A stretch of DNA of 64,000 nucleotides from Tolypothrix sp. PCC 7910 (GCF_011769525.1 NZ_CP050440.1:559501-623500), one strand, 5' to 3'. Shown: positions 26,201 to 34,567, counted from the first letter of the stretch. Made by a program: numbers and translations. Notes: generated by a model not told the origin, from the sequence alone.

Positions 26201-27786
26201 TTCATGCTGGGTTTGGAGATGGTAATAGTTGGAACTCATTTACCACAGGCAATGTGTTGAGACTCAATGCCTGGAACCATGTAGTCACAAGCTTTGACGG
26301 TACCACATACAAGGCTTACGTCAATGGCCAGGAAGTGTACTCTACAAATGACTTTGCTGGACGTAAACCCTATGCAACGCAACAACTCAATATTGGCAGA
26401 GTTGACAACTACTTCCAAGGGCAAATTGACGATGTCCGAATTTATAATACGGCGTTAGGAGCAGCAGAAATCCAGCAACTATACCAAGCACAGCCGCTAC
26501 CAGATTCGCGTCAACTATATACAGATACTTTGATTGCTGGGTTGGCACAACCAACCGCAATAGACTGGACACCTGCTGGACAATTGCCTGGTGGACAGCT
26601 CATGTTTGTTGCAGAAAAGAGTGGAGTTGTCAAAGTCTTCAAAAATGGCTCTTTACTAGCAACTCCCTTTATCGATATCTCACGACAGGTAAATAATGTC
26701 AGAGACCGTGGCTTGTTAGATATTGCTGTTCATCCTGATTTTATTCACAATCCTTATGTTTACTTGGCCTTTACCTACGATCCCCCAGAAGTTTATCAAA
26801 ACGGTGGTTTAGGAGGGCCAGACCGAGAAGGTAATCGCGCCGCCCGCCTCATTCGAGTCACAGCTGATGCTAGTACCAACTACACCACCGCCATACCCGG
26901 TAGTGAAGTTGTCCTACTTGGTAAAAATAGTACCTGGAACAATTTCAATCCATTTGTTGACAGCACTGTAGACTTCAACGCAGCCCCAGCTGGTATTTTG
27001 CCGAATGGACAAAATCTCCAAGATTTCCTAGCTGCTGACAGCACAACCCACACCGTTGGGACAGTGAGATTTGGCCCAGATGGCGCACTCTATATCAGCA
27101 ATGGCGATGGAACTTCCTACAACCAAGTTGACTGGCGGACATATCGTGTCCAAGATATTGATAACCTATCTGGTAAAATTCTGCGGATTGACCCGATTAC
27201 TGGTGAAGGTTTAGCAGACAATCCCTTCTACGATGGCAATCCTAACAGTAACCGTTCTAAGGTTTACCAATATGGATTGCGGAACGCCTTCCGGTTTACC
27301 ATCTCTCCTGAATCTGGACAGATTTATATCGGTGACGTAGGTTGGACGCAATGGGAAGAAATCAATGCAGGTCGCCCCGGAGCAAACTATGGTTGGCCCC
27401 ACTATGAAGGTGGTAGTGGTATTAGCCTCCAGACCAGCGGCTACAAAGATTTACCCCAATCCCAAGCTTTTTATGCAAGTGGACAAACTACAACACCATC
27501 GATTTATGCCCTTAACCATAGCACTACTGGAATTAATGCGATCGTTATGGGTGATGTTTACAGTGGCACTGCATTTCCAGAAAAATATTGGGGAGACTTG
27601 TTCTTCAATGACTTAGGTCAAGGTATCGTCCGCAATATCAGCTTCGATTCCCTTGGCAATATCACATCAGTGGAAACCTTTGCTACGAATGCTCAAATCG
27701 TGGTGCAAATTAACACAGGCCCAGACGGTAACTTATACTTCGTTGATTTAGATAATGGTACAGTTGGACGCTGGCGCTTTGCTTAA
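23227..27786 (+). CDS. Giant surface/secreted protein: DUF4347-LamG-Calx-beta-LamG-Calx-beta-LamG-sugar dehydrogenase propeller
   Basis: 1,519 residues. Residues about 30-190 are a DUF4347 domain with His in HIVSHGN and Cys in LFYGCNVGAG, an arrangement recalling clan CD peptidases. Three LamG/concanavalin-like domains (about 200-400, 530-740 and 873-1088) alternate with two Calx-beta domains (415-527 and 758-868). The C-terminal 420 residues are a PQQ-type glucose/sorbosone dehydrogenase beta-propeller (RIDPITGEGL, YQYGLRNAFRF, GDVGWTQWEEIN). The LamG copies are very similar in DNA, so they arose by recent duplication. No Sec signal is present; such cyanobacterial proteins are often type I export substrates. 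The start ATG has no clear ribosome-binding site. The enzymatic substrate is unknown. Confidence 0.85.
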   Translation: MLNSLNIEPNSLAQGTCTSLNNDAGLSNSKNLVFIDAALANNSSLTQGFGNAQLFTLDPNRDGVAQIADVLAHYQNVASVHIVSHGNVGNVLIGNTNLNSQNISLYSDTLKSWSNAFTADTDVLFYGCNVGAGAEGETFIQQLSQLTGADIAASNNLTGSSKLGGDWNLEVATGSLESLDVLNQAAIANYDGANLAIDDGLVARWQFDERSGLTATDTIQNNNGTLVNNPNPQWSTGQVNGALRFDGVDDYVSVPSSPSLNLNGGSFTQSIWIYSQITDNGYHGVIGYQPTTDNSQRYPGIWVYDQRKIHAGFGDGSNWNSFTTGDVLKLNAWNNVVTSFDGTTYKAYVNGQEVYTTTQFAGRKPAATQQLNIGRVDNYFQGQIDDVRIYNRALSAAEISTLAQQTTSTPPTPTPGVISLQNNAIAVNEVDGTATLTVLRQQGSDGTVTVDYRTVNGTATAGTDYTSKSGTLTFAAGETSNSITIPILDDTLPEANETFNFVIDNITGGATLSAPQTTQITIIDNENNPGLVGYWKLDETTIGASVIDSSGFNNNGNHVNIASPSGPSSNVPSLNFTDPSSLSFDGVNDYVNIGSNPSLNLSAGKFTQSVWIYSQITDNGYHGVIGYQPGNSNSDRYPGIWVYDQTKIHAGFGDGSNWNSFSTGNVLKPNAWNHIVTSFDGTTYKAYVNGQEVYSTTQFAGRKPAATQQLNIGRVDNYFQGQIDDVRIYNRALSTAEISNLAQQTKPTPPPPNPTPGPGVIGLESSTITVNEGNGTATVTVLRQQGSEGTVTVDYQTVDGSATPGADYIRQTGTLIFAPGETRKSIVIPILEDSLVEPSETFGLAIDNITGGASLLAPRTAQITIVDNENISGLVGYWKLDESTIGATVVDSSGFNNNGSHVNIAPPTGPTTKVPLLNFADPNSLNFDGINDYVNIESSPTLNLRNGTFTQSVWIYSNVGNNGYYGILGYQPPGAGNNQRYPGIWIYNQTQIHAGFGDGNSWNSFTTGNVLRLNAWNHVVTSFDGTTYKAYVNGQEVYSTNDFAGRKPYATQQLNIGRVDNYFQGQIDDVRIYNTALGAAEIQQLYQAQPLPDSRQLYTDTLIAGLAQPTAIDWTPAGQLPGGQLMFVAEKSGVVKVFKNGSLLATPFIDISRQVNNVRDRGLLDIAVHPDFIHNPYVYLAFTYDPPEVYQNGGLGGPDREGNRAARLIRVTADASTNYTTAIPGSEVVLLGKNSTWNNFNPFVDSTVDFNAAPAGILPNGQNLQDFLAADSTTHTVGTVRFGPDGALYISNGDGTSYNQVDWRTYRVQDIDNLSGKILRIDPITGEGLADNPFYDGNPNSNRSKVYQYGLRNAFRFTISPESGQIYIGDVGWTQWEEINAGRPGANYGWPHYEGGSGISLQTSGYKDLPQSQAFYASGQTTTPSIYALNHSTTGINAIVMGDVYSGTAFPEKYWGDLFFNDLGQGIVRNISFDSLGNITSVETFATNAQIVVQINTGPDGNLYFVDLDNGTVGRWRFA

Positions 27787-27872
27787 AAGGAATGCCGGGG
27801 AAAGGGTAAAGGTTTTCCTCTCGCCCAACCTGCGCTGTTACCAACGTACACCGAATATAGTTGCTTGCTAAT

Positions 27873-27900
27873 CCTTAGCATTTTGCTAGGGATTTTTTTT
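27873..27900 (+). terminator. Rho-independent terminator after giant protein
   Basis: CCTTAGCA pairs with TGCTAGGG (one G-U) across a 3-base loop and is followed by A then a run of eight T. Confidence 0.85.
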
Positions 27901-28017
27901 GTTTACTTTTATAAATACCTTTTATGAGATGTATTAGTTTTTCTGTGTCAAGTCTTCTTGCGAATTTGTAACAATTCCGTTACATTAATTTACATAAGTT
28001 AACTAGCGCAAAAAACT

Positions 28018-28188
28018 ATGTACACAACCATTAACGAAGACGGCATTCTCAACAACTATGCAAATGAACCCCAAATCTACTATGCAGACTATCCCTCAAA
28101 TGAGGCACAACGTAGTTATAGTTTCCAGGCTGGAGTAGCTACTTTATTAGTCACTGCATTAGTTTTGGTTGCTTTCGGCGTTAGCTAA
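28018..28188 (+). CDS. ssl1498-family light-harvesting-like protein
   Basis: A 56-residue protein beginning MYTTINEDGILNNYANEP, which matches the opening of the cyanobacterial ssl1498 family (light-harvesting-like, HLIP-related). Residues about 36-55 form one membrane helix (GVATLLVTALVLVAFGV), and the middle has the YYADYPSNEAQRSY segment. It probably sits in the thylakoid membrane and may associate with chlorophyll proteins; this is inferred from the family. It is followed after 66 bp by another small conserved gene on the same strand, likely a co-transcribed pair. Confidence 0.75.
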   Translation: MYTTINEDGILNNYANEPQIYYADYPSNEAQRSYSFQAGVATLLVTALVLVAFGVS

Positions 28189-28254
28189 TCGCCACTGCAT
28201 ATATCCATACTCAAGCTATTTACAAATAACTTTGACAACAAGGAGAGACGAAAA

Positions 28255-28452
28255 ATGTTTGCACCATTAGTGATATTGTTCCGTGAATGGATGGGCAAAG
28301 CTAAATTTAATCAATTACGTGGCAAAGCTATTGGTTTACACGCCCAAACAATCACTAATTTTTGTAATCGCGTCGGAATCGAATCGAAGCAAAGACAAAA
28401 CCTCATTCGTTTAGCTAAAGACAACGGTAAAAAATTAGGTTTATTGGCTTAA
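28255..28452 (+). CDS. Small conserved cyanobacterial protein (65 aa)
   Basis: A basic 65-residue protein, MFAPLVILFREWMGKAKFN... with C-terminal DNGKKLGLLA. A strong GGAGAG lies seven bases before the ATG. I recall similar cyanobacterial proteins annotated loosely as electron transporters, but no cofactor motif is visible: only one cysteine (NFCNRVG) is present. It is likely soluble or peripheral. Its place after the ssl1498-type gene suggests a link to photosynthetic membranes or stress; function unknown. Confidence 0.7.
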   Translation: MFAPLVILFREWMGKAKFNQLRGKAIGLHAQTITNFCNRVGIESKQRQNLIRLAKDNGKKLGLLA

Positions 28453-28587
28453 ATCTCTGGTTTTTATCAATGTTAATTGTTGCAGAGATTAAGATATTCA
28501 CAAATATGGCAATTATTATTTAATGCTCTGTGATTTATATAAAACGAACCACAGAGGCACAGAGTACACAGAGAGAGTACTTGAAGG

Positions 28588-30135
28588 TTAAGACAATTTG
28601 GTGAGAAAACCTAAGAGACGTTTGGTATTTTCTGTCAACAACGTGCGCCGATAAGCATCAGCAGCTTTTTTAATCGCTTCTGCTTGGGTGGGATAGGGAT
28701 GAATGACACCGCTTAACTTGTTCAAACCTAACTTACCGACAATTGCTGTAGTCACTTCCGAAATCATTTCCCCTGCATGACGAGCGACAATAGTTGCACC
28801 GAGAATTTCATCAGAGCCTTTTTTGTGCAGAATTTTCAGGAATCCTGATTCTTCACCATCTGCGATCGCACGGTCTACACTACTAAAAGGAATTTTGATT
28901 GTCTCGACATTCCAGCCTTTGTCTTTGGCTTCTTGTTCTGACAACCCCACATGGGCAATTTCTGGGTCAGTATAGGTTACCCAAGGCATAACTAAACTGC
29001 TGAGTTTGCTACGGCTTAACCCAAAGGGCGAAAATAAGGTATTTTTAATGACAATGCGCGCGGCTGCATCAGCTGCATGGGTAAATTTCCAATTCATGCA
29101 GATATCCCCAGCTGCATAAATTTTGGGATTGGTCGTTTGCAGGTAATCATTGACCTTCACACCATGCTGCTTGTCGTACTCTACCCCAACTGCTTCTAAA
29201 TTTAACCCTTCGACATTAGGAGCGCGTCCCGCACCCACTAAAATTTCATCTACAGTCACAGAATCGCGATGACCGTTAGTAGAAAAGTACAGCCGCTTAC
29301 CTTCGGTGACGGTGACGACTTCTTCTAATTTGCAATTAAGTACTAAGCGAATTCCTTCTTTAATCAAAACCTTTTGCAGAATTTCCGCAGCTTCCGCATC
29401 TTCTTTATTAAGAACGTGAGAACTGCGATGGAAAAGCACCACCTCGGAACCCAAGCGTCGGAAAGCTTGCGCTAATTCACAACCAATCGGGCCACCCCCA
29501 ATCACGGCTAACCGTTCTGGTCGTTGAATGAGGGAAAAAACTGATTCATTTGTTAAATAACCAGCTTTTTCAATTCCTGTAATTCCTGGTTGCGCGGCTC
29601 TTGCTCCCGTAGCAATTACTGCTTTTTTAAACCGCAGAGTTTGGCCTTCAACTTCCACAGTATTTTTACTTGCGAATCGACCGCTACCTAAAAATATATC
29701 AACGCCTAATTTTTGAAAGCGTGCAGCCGAATCATGGGGACTAATACCAGCACGAATGCGGCGCATCCTCGCCATAACTGCGGGAAAATCAACGTCAATA
29801 TTTTTGGGAATATTTATTCCTAATTCTTTACCATCCCACAATTCCCCCACCACACGAGCCGAGCGAATAATAGTTTTTGAAGGAACACAACCCACATTTA
29901 AGCAATCTCCACCCATGAGATGCTTTTCAATTAATGCTACTTTTAAACCTAAATCTAAACCTGCCGCACCCGCCGCCACAACTAATCCCGCCGTTCCTGC
30001 ACCAATTACTACTAAGTCGTAAACATCAGCAGGTTGGGGATTTACCCAATCCGGTGGATGAACTTGCGATACCAAAGTTTGGTTATATTCATCCATTGGG
30101 CGGACTGTAACTCTTTCAAATTCTAAATTAGACAT
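28588..30135 (-). CDS. Mercuric-reductase-like FAD/NAD(P)H disulfide oxidoreductase
   Basis: A 515-residue class I pyridine nucleotide-disulfide oxidoreductase. FAD fold DLVVIGAGTAGLVVAAG near 41-57, redox disulfide GGDCLNVGCVPSKT near 75-88, NAD(P) fold LAVIGGGPIGCELA near 208-221, and C-terminal active-site His in HPYPTQAEA. It resembles MerA in core layout but lacks both the N-terminal heavy-metal domain and the C-terminal vicinal cysteines that MerA needs for Hg(II), so true mercuric reductase activity is unlikely. The gene upstream on the strand encodes a TVP38/TMEM64 membrane protein, a pairing seen in several cyanobacteria. Confidence 0.85.
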   Translation of the reverse strand: MSNLEFERVTVRPMDEYNQTLVSQVHPPDWVNPQPADVYDLVVIGAGTAGLVVAAGAAGLDLGLKVALIEKHLMGGDCLNVGCVPSKTIIRSARVVGELWDGKELGINIPKNIDVDFPAVMARMRRIRAGISPHDSAARFQKLGVDIFLGSGRFASKNTVEVEGQTLRFKKAVIATGARAAQPGITGIEKAGYLTNESVFSLIQRPERLAVIGGGPIGCELAQAFRRLGSEVVLFHRSSHVLNKEDAEAAEILQKVLIKEGIRLVLNCKLEEVVTVTEGKRLYFSTNGHRDSVTVDEILVGAGRAPNVEGLNLEAVGVEYDKQHGVKVNDYLQTTNPKIYAAGDICMNWKFTHAADAAARIVIKNTLFSPFGLSRSKLSSLVMPWVTYTDPEIAHVGLSEQEAKDKGWNVETIKIPFSSVDRAIADGEESGFLKILHKKGSDEILGATIVARHAGEMISEVTTAIVGKLGLNKLSGVIHPYPTQAEAIKKAADAYRRTLLTENTKRLLGFLTKLS

Positions 30136-30245
30136 TTGTTGGTTGTTGATAATTGACTGTTAACTGTTGACTGTTAACTCGCACTAAATTTTTAGGTACT
30201 TCCAGAAAAGAAATTATCTAATTCACCAGAGAGAATATTTTTTTA

Positions 30246-30977
30246 TTAATTATTACTTACCTCCTCCTCTAAAGCTTTCCTTGCTATCCTTGTCACATAA
30301 ATTGTGACTGCAACTGTAGCAATAAAACCAATTATGCGAATTGCCCATTGTATTGTTAAATTGGTAGGTTGAGTTTCACTGCCAATTCTCGCCAAATTAC
30401 CAGCTAAAGAACCAATATAAACGTACATAATGGTTCCAGGAATCATCCCTAGAGAACCAATAAAGTAATCCTGAAGAGAAACTCCTGTAATCCCAAAGGC
30501 ATAGTTTAATAAATTAAACGGAAATACTGGAGAAAGTCGCGTTAACAGGATAATTTTTAATCCGGCTTTACCCACACCATTATCGATAGCGACAAACTTT
30601 TGATTACCTGCAATTTTATTAGCAACCCAGCCTCTCGCTAAATAACGTCCTACAAGAAAAGCTGCAGTTGCTCCTAATGTTGCACCAATAAATACATACA
30701 GCGAACCCCAAACTACACCAAAAACAACACCAGCACCCAAGGTAAGAATCGAACCTGGTAAAAAAGCAACGGTAGCAATAATATATAGTGCAATAAAAGC
30801 GATCGCTCCTATAGAACCAAGGCTATCAATCCATTGCAAAGCATCTCGTAAAATTGCTTGGGGATTAAAGGTAGTAGATGCTTGTGCTAATGCTGTATCA
30901 TTGTTGAAAATAAAGGCAATATTGATTGCTAGAAATGTAAATAAAATTACTTTTTTGAAATAATGAGAATATATCAT
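30246..30977 (-). CDS. TVP38/TMEM64 (DedA-like, SNARE-associated) membrane protein
   Basis: A 243-residue protein with about six hydrophobic segments. The VTT-domain signature is clear: FLPGSILTLGAGVVFG, FLVGRYLARGWV, LLTRLSPVFPFNLLNYAFG and MIPGTIMYVYIGSLA. Family members are thought to move lipids or ions across the membrane. It is a close paralogue of the protein at 32349 in the same strand cluster, with an ABC binding protein gene between them. The N-terminus resembles a signal sequence ending in ALAQA. Confidence 0.85.
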   Translation of the reverse strand: MIYSHYFKKVILFTFLAINIAFIFNNDTALAQASTTFNPQAILRDALQWIDSLGSIGAIAFIALYIIATVAFLPGSILTLGAGVVFGVVWGSLYVFIGATLGATAAFLVGRYLARGWVANKIAGNQKFVAIDNGVGKAGLKIILLTRLSPVFPFNLLNYAFGITGVSLQDYFIGSLGMIPGTIMYVYIGSLAGNLARIGSETQPTNLTIQWAIRIIGFIATVAVTIYVTRIARKALEEEVSNN

Positions 30978-31063
30978 TTGGTTGAATAACCTGATTATAT
31001 AGGTAGATACATTAGCAAATCAATTGCTCAAATAGTATATTTTAAGTGAGTGAGATACTTGTT

Positions 31064-32287
31064 TTATTTAACGTTTAAAAACGCAAATTTGCCTTTTACT
31101 CCATTTTGTTCCATCTTCAGTTGAGCAACGTAAAAGTCTTTTTGAATAACATCACCTACTGGTGTAAAAGCAATTTCACCCAAAGGAGTTTGATAAGTTC
31201 CTTTGAGTAATTCTTGATTTAATGCTTTACGCAGTTGTGGTAATGAAAGTTGATTAATATTACCTTTTTTATCTAAAGATTGCAGCGCTTCTACATATAC
31301 CTGTAAAGCAGCAAAAGCTTGGGCGCTGACTTGGGGTGGTTCTCTACGATATTGCTCAAAATAAGCTTTGCGAAATGCAGTGTTAATTTCACTCTGATAT
31401 TCTGGACTATAAGCTTGAGCAATAATCACGCCATCACAAAGAGCTTTGCATACTGAAAATATATGAGATGTATTAAAACCATTACCACCAATAATGATTC
31501 CTTTATATCCAAGCTCTCGTAGTTGTTTGACTAAATTACCTCCATCAACAGCTAAACCAGAGATAATTGCTAAATCTGGTTTTAAATTAATTGCACTACT
31601 GGCTTGTGTTTGAAAATCTGTATCTGTAGTTTGAAATTTCTGAACTGTTACTAAGTTTAATCCTAAATCTTTAACTGTTTTCTGAAATATTTCTGTTTCT
31701 GATTTATTGAAAGCATCATTTTGAGCGTAGAATACAGCCACTCTTTTGATACTAGGATTTTGTTTGAGTGCTGCTTTCACTGCATAAGGTGCGACAACAG
31801 CAACCGAGGAAGAAACCCGAGCCACATAATCACCAATTTCGGGAATACCTTTAGCTGTATTTGATGCGCCGATAACTGGAACTTGATTGCGTTCGGCAAT
31901 TGGGTCAGCACTAAAAGCTTGTTGTGATAAAGTAGGGCCAATAATTCCCACAACTTTATTTTGATTAATTAAAGTTTGAAAAGCATTAACAGTTCCCACT
32001 TCATCGCCACCAGTATCTTGAAAGATTAATTTAATCGGTTTACCATTGATACCGCCTTTAGCATTAAAATATTTTTCGGCAATTTTTACACCATCACTTC
32101 CTTCTTGGCCGAGTAATGCTACATTACTTGTTTGAGCAAAAGCGATACCAATAGGAATTGCATTAGTAGTTTCTGATGTAGAATTAGTTGTGGAAGTTTT
32201 ATCCGTACTGCTACTTTTACCACAGCCTATCAGCAGTACAGAGCAGGTAAATAATAAGACAGTTTGACGTGCGATCGCATTTTTCAT
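31064..32287 (-). CDS. Branched-chain amino-acid-type ABC substrate-binding lipoprotein
   Basis: A 407-residue periplasmic binding protein of the Leu/Ile/Val (LivJ/LivK) type. The signal peptide ends in lipobox LLIGC (Cys near 22) followed by a Ser/Thr-rich linker. The fold markers are PIGIAFAQTSNVALLGQEG, YFNAKGGINGKPIKL, IGPTLSQQAF and IGGNGFNTS. No permease or ATPase genes of that transporter are nearby, so it either serves a transporter elsewhere or is a sensor. It lies between two TVP38/TMEM64 genes, which is unusual context. Confidence 0.85.
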   Translation of the reverse strand: MKNAIARQTVLLFTCSVLLIGCGKSSSTDKTSTTNSTSETTNAIPIGIAFAQTSNVALLGQEGSDGVKIAEKYFNAKGGINGKPIKLIFQDTGGDEVGTVNAFQTLINQNKVVGIIGPTLSQQAFSADPIAERNQVPVIGASNTAKGIPEIGDYVARVSSSVAVVAPYAVKAALKQNPSIKRVAVFYAQNDAFNKSETEIFQKTVKDLGLNLVTVQKFQTTDTDFQTQASSAINLKPDLAIISGLAVDGGNLVKQLRELGYKGIIIGGNGFNTSHIFSVCKALCDGVIIAQAYSPEYQSEINTAFRKAYFEQYRREPPQVSAQAFAALQVYVEALQSLDKKGNINQLSLPQLRKALNQELLKGTYQTPLGEIAFTPVGDVIQKDFYVAQLKMEQNGVKGKFAFLNVK

Positions 32288-32348
32288 GGCTATGTGTAAT
32301 TATAATAATTTAAATATATATAAGAGCGTAGTGATTTTGAATAACTCC

Positions 32349-33095
32349 TTACTTTTCGTTACTTCTATCATCAGTAATATCGACTGTTGCTACAGTTTGT
32401 TGGAGAGCTTTTTGAGCAACTTTGGTTATATATATAGTCACAGCCACCGTAGCAATTAACCCCACTATTTGTATCACCCATTCCCCAATTTGAGCTGGGG
32501 AATTTTGAGGATGATTGCTTGTATTCAGCATCGTCAGATTCGTCGCTAATGAGCCGATGTAAACGTACATCACACTTCCCGGAATGATGCCCATAGAGCC
32601 TAAGATATAATCTTTGAGGGAAACTTGTGTGACTCCAAATGCATAATTTAATAAATTAAAAGGAAAGATAGGAGATAGGCGAGTTAGTAGGACAATTTTC
32701 CATCCTGCTTGTGAGACAGCTAAATCAATCGCTTTAAATTTAGGATGTTTTTCTAGTTGTTTAGCTACCCAATCCCGTGAAAGATAGCGACCAATTAAGA
32801 AAGCTAAAGTAGCTCCAATAGTGGCAGCAATTATGACATAAATAGAACCCCAAAAGACACCAAATAAACAACCGCCCTTTAATGTCAAAATAGAACCTGG
32901 TATAAACAATAAAGTTGCTAAGTTGTAAATGGCGATAAAAGCAATCGGGCCAAAATAACCCAGGCTATTGACCCATGTTATTAATGTATGTAAGATTTCT
33001 TGGATGTTGAGATGTTGGCTAGCGATTATAAGTGTGGCAACTAGACAACTTAATAGTAAAAATTTTAGTTTAGGATACAATTGGCGCTTTGGCAT
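32349..33095 (-). CDS. TVP38/TMEM64 (DedA-like) membrane protein, second paralogue
   Basis: A 248-residue protein with the same VTT domain as the protein at 30246: FIPGSILTLKGGCLFG, FLIGRYLSRDWV, LLTRLSPIFPFNLLNYAFG and IIPGSVMYVYIGSLA. It begins MPKRQLYPKLKF with one N-terminal membrane helix. The shared signature blocks are nearly identical, so the pair arose by duplication or was acquired together. Substrate unknown. Confidence 0.85.
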   Translation of the reverse strand: MPKRQLYPKLKFLLLSCLVATLIIASQHLNIQEILHTLITWVNSLGYFGPIAFIAIYNLATLLFIPGSILTLKGGCLFGVFWGSIYVIIAATIGATLAFLIGRYLSRDWVAKQLEKHPKFKAIDLAVSQAGWKIVLLTRLSPIFPFNLLNYAFGVTQVSLKDYILGSMGIIPGSVMYVYIGSLATNLTMLNTSNHPQNSPAQIGEWVIQIVGLIATVAVTIYITKVAQKALQQTVATVDITDDRSNEK

Positions 33096-33144
33096 TTTCA
33101 GTTGAGTAAGTCAGTGGAAATAAACCAAACTATTTTAATAAACG

Positions 33145-33233
33145 TAAATAGGCTTGAAATCCTTACCAATGACCAAGGACAAATAACCAATGACAGCCTC
33201 AGCCAGTTATCTTTAATTTCGCCGACCTACTTA
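33145..33233. repeat. Dispersed repeat, copy 2 (split)
   Basis: AAATAGGCTTGAAATCCTTA and TTTAATTTCGCCGACCTACT match the reverse complement of 15029-15074 but are separated by about 45 extra bases (AATGACCAAGGACAAATAAC...), which themselves resemble a repeat near 54480. Confidence 0.6.
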
Positions 33234-33307
33234 TCAGTTATGAACCTGTTTACTGTCGAGCGTCTTGCTATCTACAACTAAAATATTCTACTTCCCTGAG
33301 AATCAGC

Positions 33308-34030
33308 TTAAATCTTTCTAAATTTTCCCTGGCGATACCAGATCCGAATTCGCTCAGGTGATACGCCCAGTAAATAAGCGATAATTACAACTTGATTAAT
33401 TAGGGTGGTTTGAAAAATTCCCTTTTTCAGCCATCGCCGCGCAGATGTGATAACAGGTACAGGAATAATTGTAATTTTACCAATGCGTTTTAAACGGCGA
33501 ATGAGTTCAAAGTCTTCCATAATCGGCAATTCAGGGAAACAGCCTATTTCCTGAAATATCGACTTAGTGATAAAAATAGCTTGATCGCCATAAGGCATTT
33601 GGAGAAAATGCGATCGCAAATTTACTCCCCATTCCACCAACCTAATACCCCAAGATGATGCATCAATCCGCAACTTAAATGCACCCGTCACTGTTTTTGG
33701 TGATTGTAGCGCAGTGCGAATCATTCCATCAAAGCCAGCAGGTAAGCGGGTATCTGCGTGGAGAAATAGCAGAATTTCACCACTAGCAGCTACAGCACCC
33801 GCATTCATTTGCACCGCCCGCCCAGGAGATGCGAAGATAACTTTTGCACCTAATGACTGAGCTATGGCTACAGTCTCATCTTGAGAGCCACCATCAACCA
33901 CAATGACTTCTGTATTTATACTGCCTTGAGTAGTGATAATTGCATCTGCAATATTTGCAGCCTCATTTAACGCGGGAATAATAATCGAAAGTTTAGGAAT
34001 GTTTATAGAGATAGTTTCATGATTTGACAA
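33308..34030 (-). CDS. GT2 glycosyltransferase, TIGR04283 (arsenosugar-type) family
   Basis: A 240-residue soluble family 2 glycosyltransferase. LSIIIPALNEAANI opens the GT-A fold, VIVVDGGSQDETV gives the nucleotide-sugar aspartate, LLFLHADTRLP contains the DxD-type metal site, and MPYGDQAIF and MEDFELIRRL are conserved later blocks. This matches the TIGR04283 family, which annotation ties to arsenosugar biosynthesis with a radical-SAM partner. No partner of that kind is in this window. It starts the minus-strand cluster of TVP38 and reductase genes. Confidence 0.8.
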   Translation of the reverse strand: MSNHETISINIPKLSIIIPALNEAANIADAIITTQGSINTEVIVVDGGSQDETVAIAQSLGAKVIFASPGRAVQMNAGAVAASGEILLFLHADTRLPAGFDGMIRTALQSPKTVTGAFKLRIDASSWGIRLVEWGVNLRSHFLQMPYGDQAIFITKSIFQEIGCFPELPIMEDFELIRRLKRIGKITIIPVPVITSARRWLKKGIFQTTLINQVVIIAYLLGVSPERIRIWYRQGKFRKI

Positions 34031-34106
34031 TTTTAGTCTTGCCCCTTCCTGAGCGCTTTCTTTTTTCTTAGAGTACTACCACGTTTCACTAAAATATAAA
34101 ATTTAT

Positions 34107-34127
34107 ACCAATTCAAATAATGTTTGC
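34107..34127. mobile_element. MITE-like element fragment (right end, inverted)
   Basis: CCAATTCAAATAATGTTTGC beside TA is the reverse complement of the right end of the complete copy at 9666. The remainder is missing. Confidence 0.55.
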
Positions 34128-34174
34128 GGGATATTGCTGTTTACGCTGCTTGATTGAATCAAAAATGGATAAAG

Positions 34175-34565
34175 TCGAGCTAAGAAGGCAAGAGGCAAAA
34201 ACAAGAGGTAGGAAATATTAGGAAAGTCACTACTGAGTTGAGCAAAGCCGCTACTGATTTGAGAATAGCCACTATTGAGTTGAGGATAGCCACTACTGAG
34301 TTGAGGATAGCCACTACTGAGTTGAGAATAGCCGCTACTGAGTTGAACATAGCCACTACTGAGTTGAGGATAGCCGCTACTGAGTTGAGAATAGCCGCTA
34401 CTGAGTTGAGCATAGCCACTATTGAGTTGAGAATAGCCGCTATTGACTTAACGATAGTGGCTTCTGTTGTTGGTGGGCGAGTGTGCGATGCCTACGGCGG
34501 GCTTCTCTACGAGAGGCTACGCCAACGCCTACGCAAATGAATAAGTAGTTACATAAAATTAATTA
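34175..34565. repeat. Composite repeat carrying 21-bp tandem units, copy B (inverted)
   Basis: The inverted counterpart of 9246-9653. Ten 21-bp units (34234-34443) of the form TGAGTTGAGAATAGCCACTA, with the same flanking segments (CCTACGGCGGGCTTCTCTAC and AATAAGTAGTTACATAAAAT). The minus frame reads AILNSVV heptads and ends FPTSCFCLLPS; copy A ends FPTSCFCLSPS. The plus frame reads TELRIAT heptads. Confidence 0.75.
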
Positions 34566-34567
34566 CA

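Noticed and set aside
28588-30135. Genuine mercuric reductase (MerA)
   Set aside because: The C-terminal vicinal cysteines and the N-terminal heavy-metal domain are absent and no mer genes are nearby.
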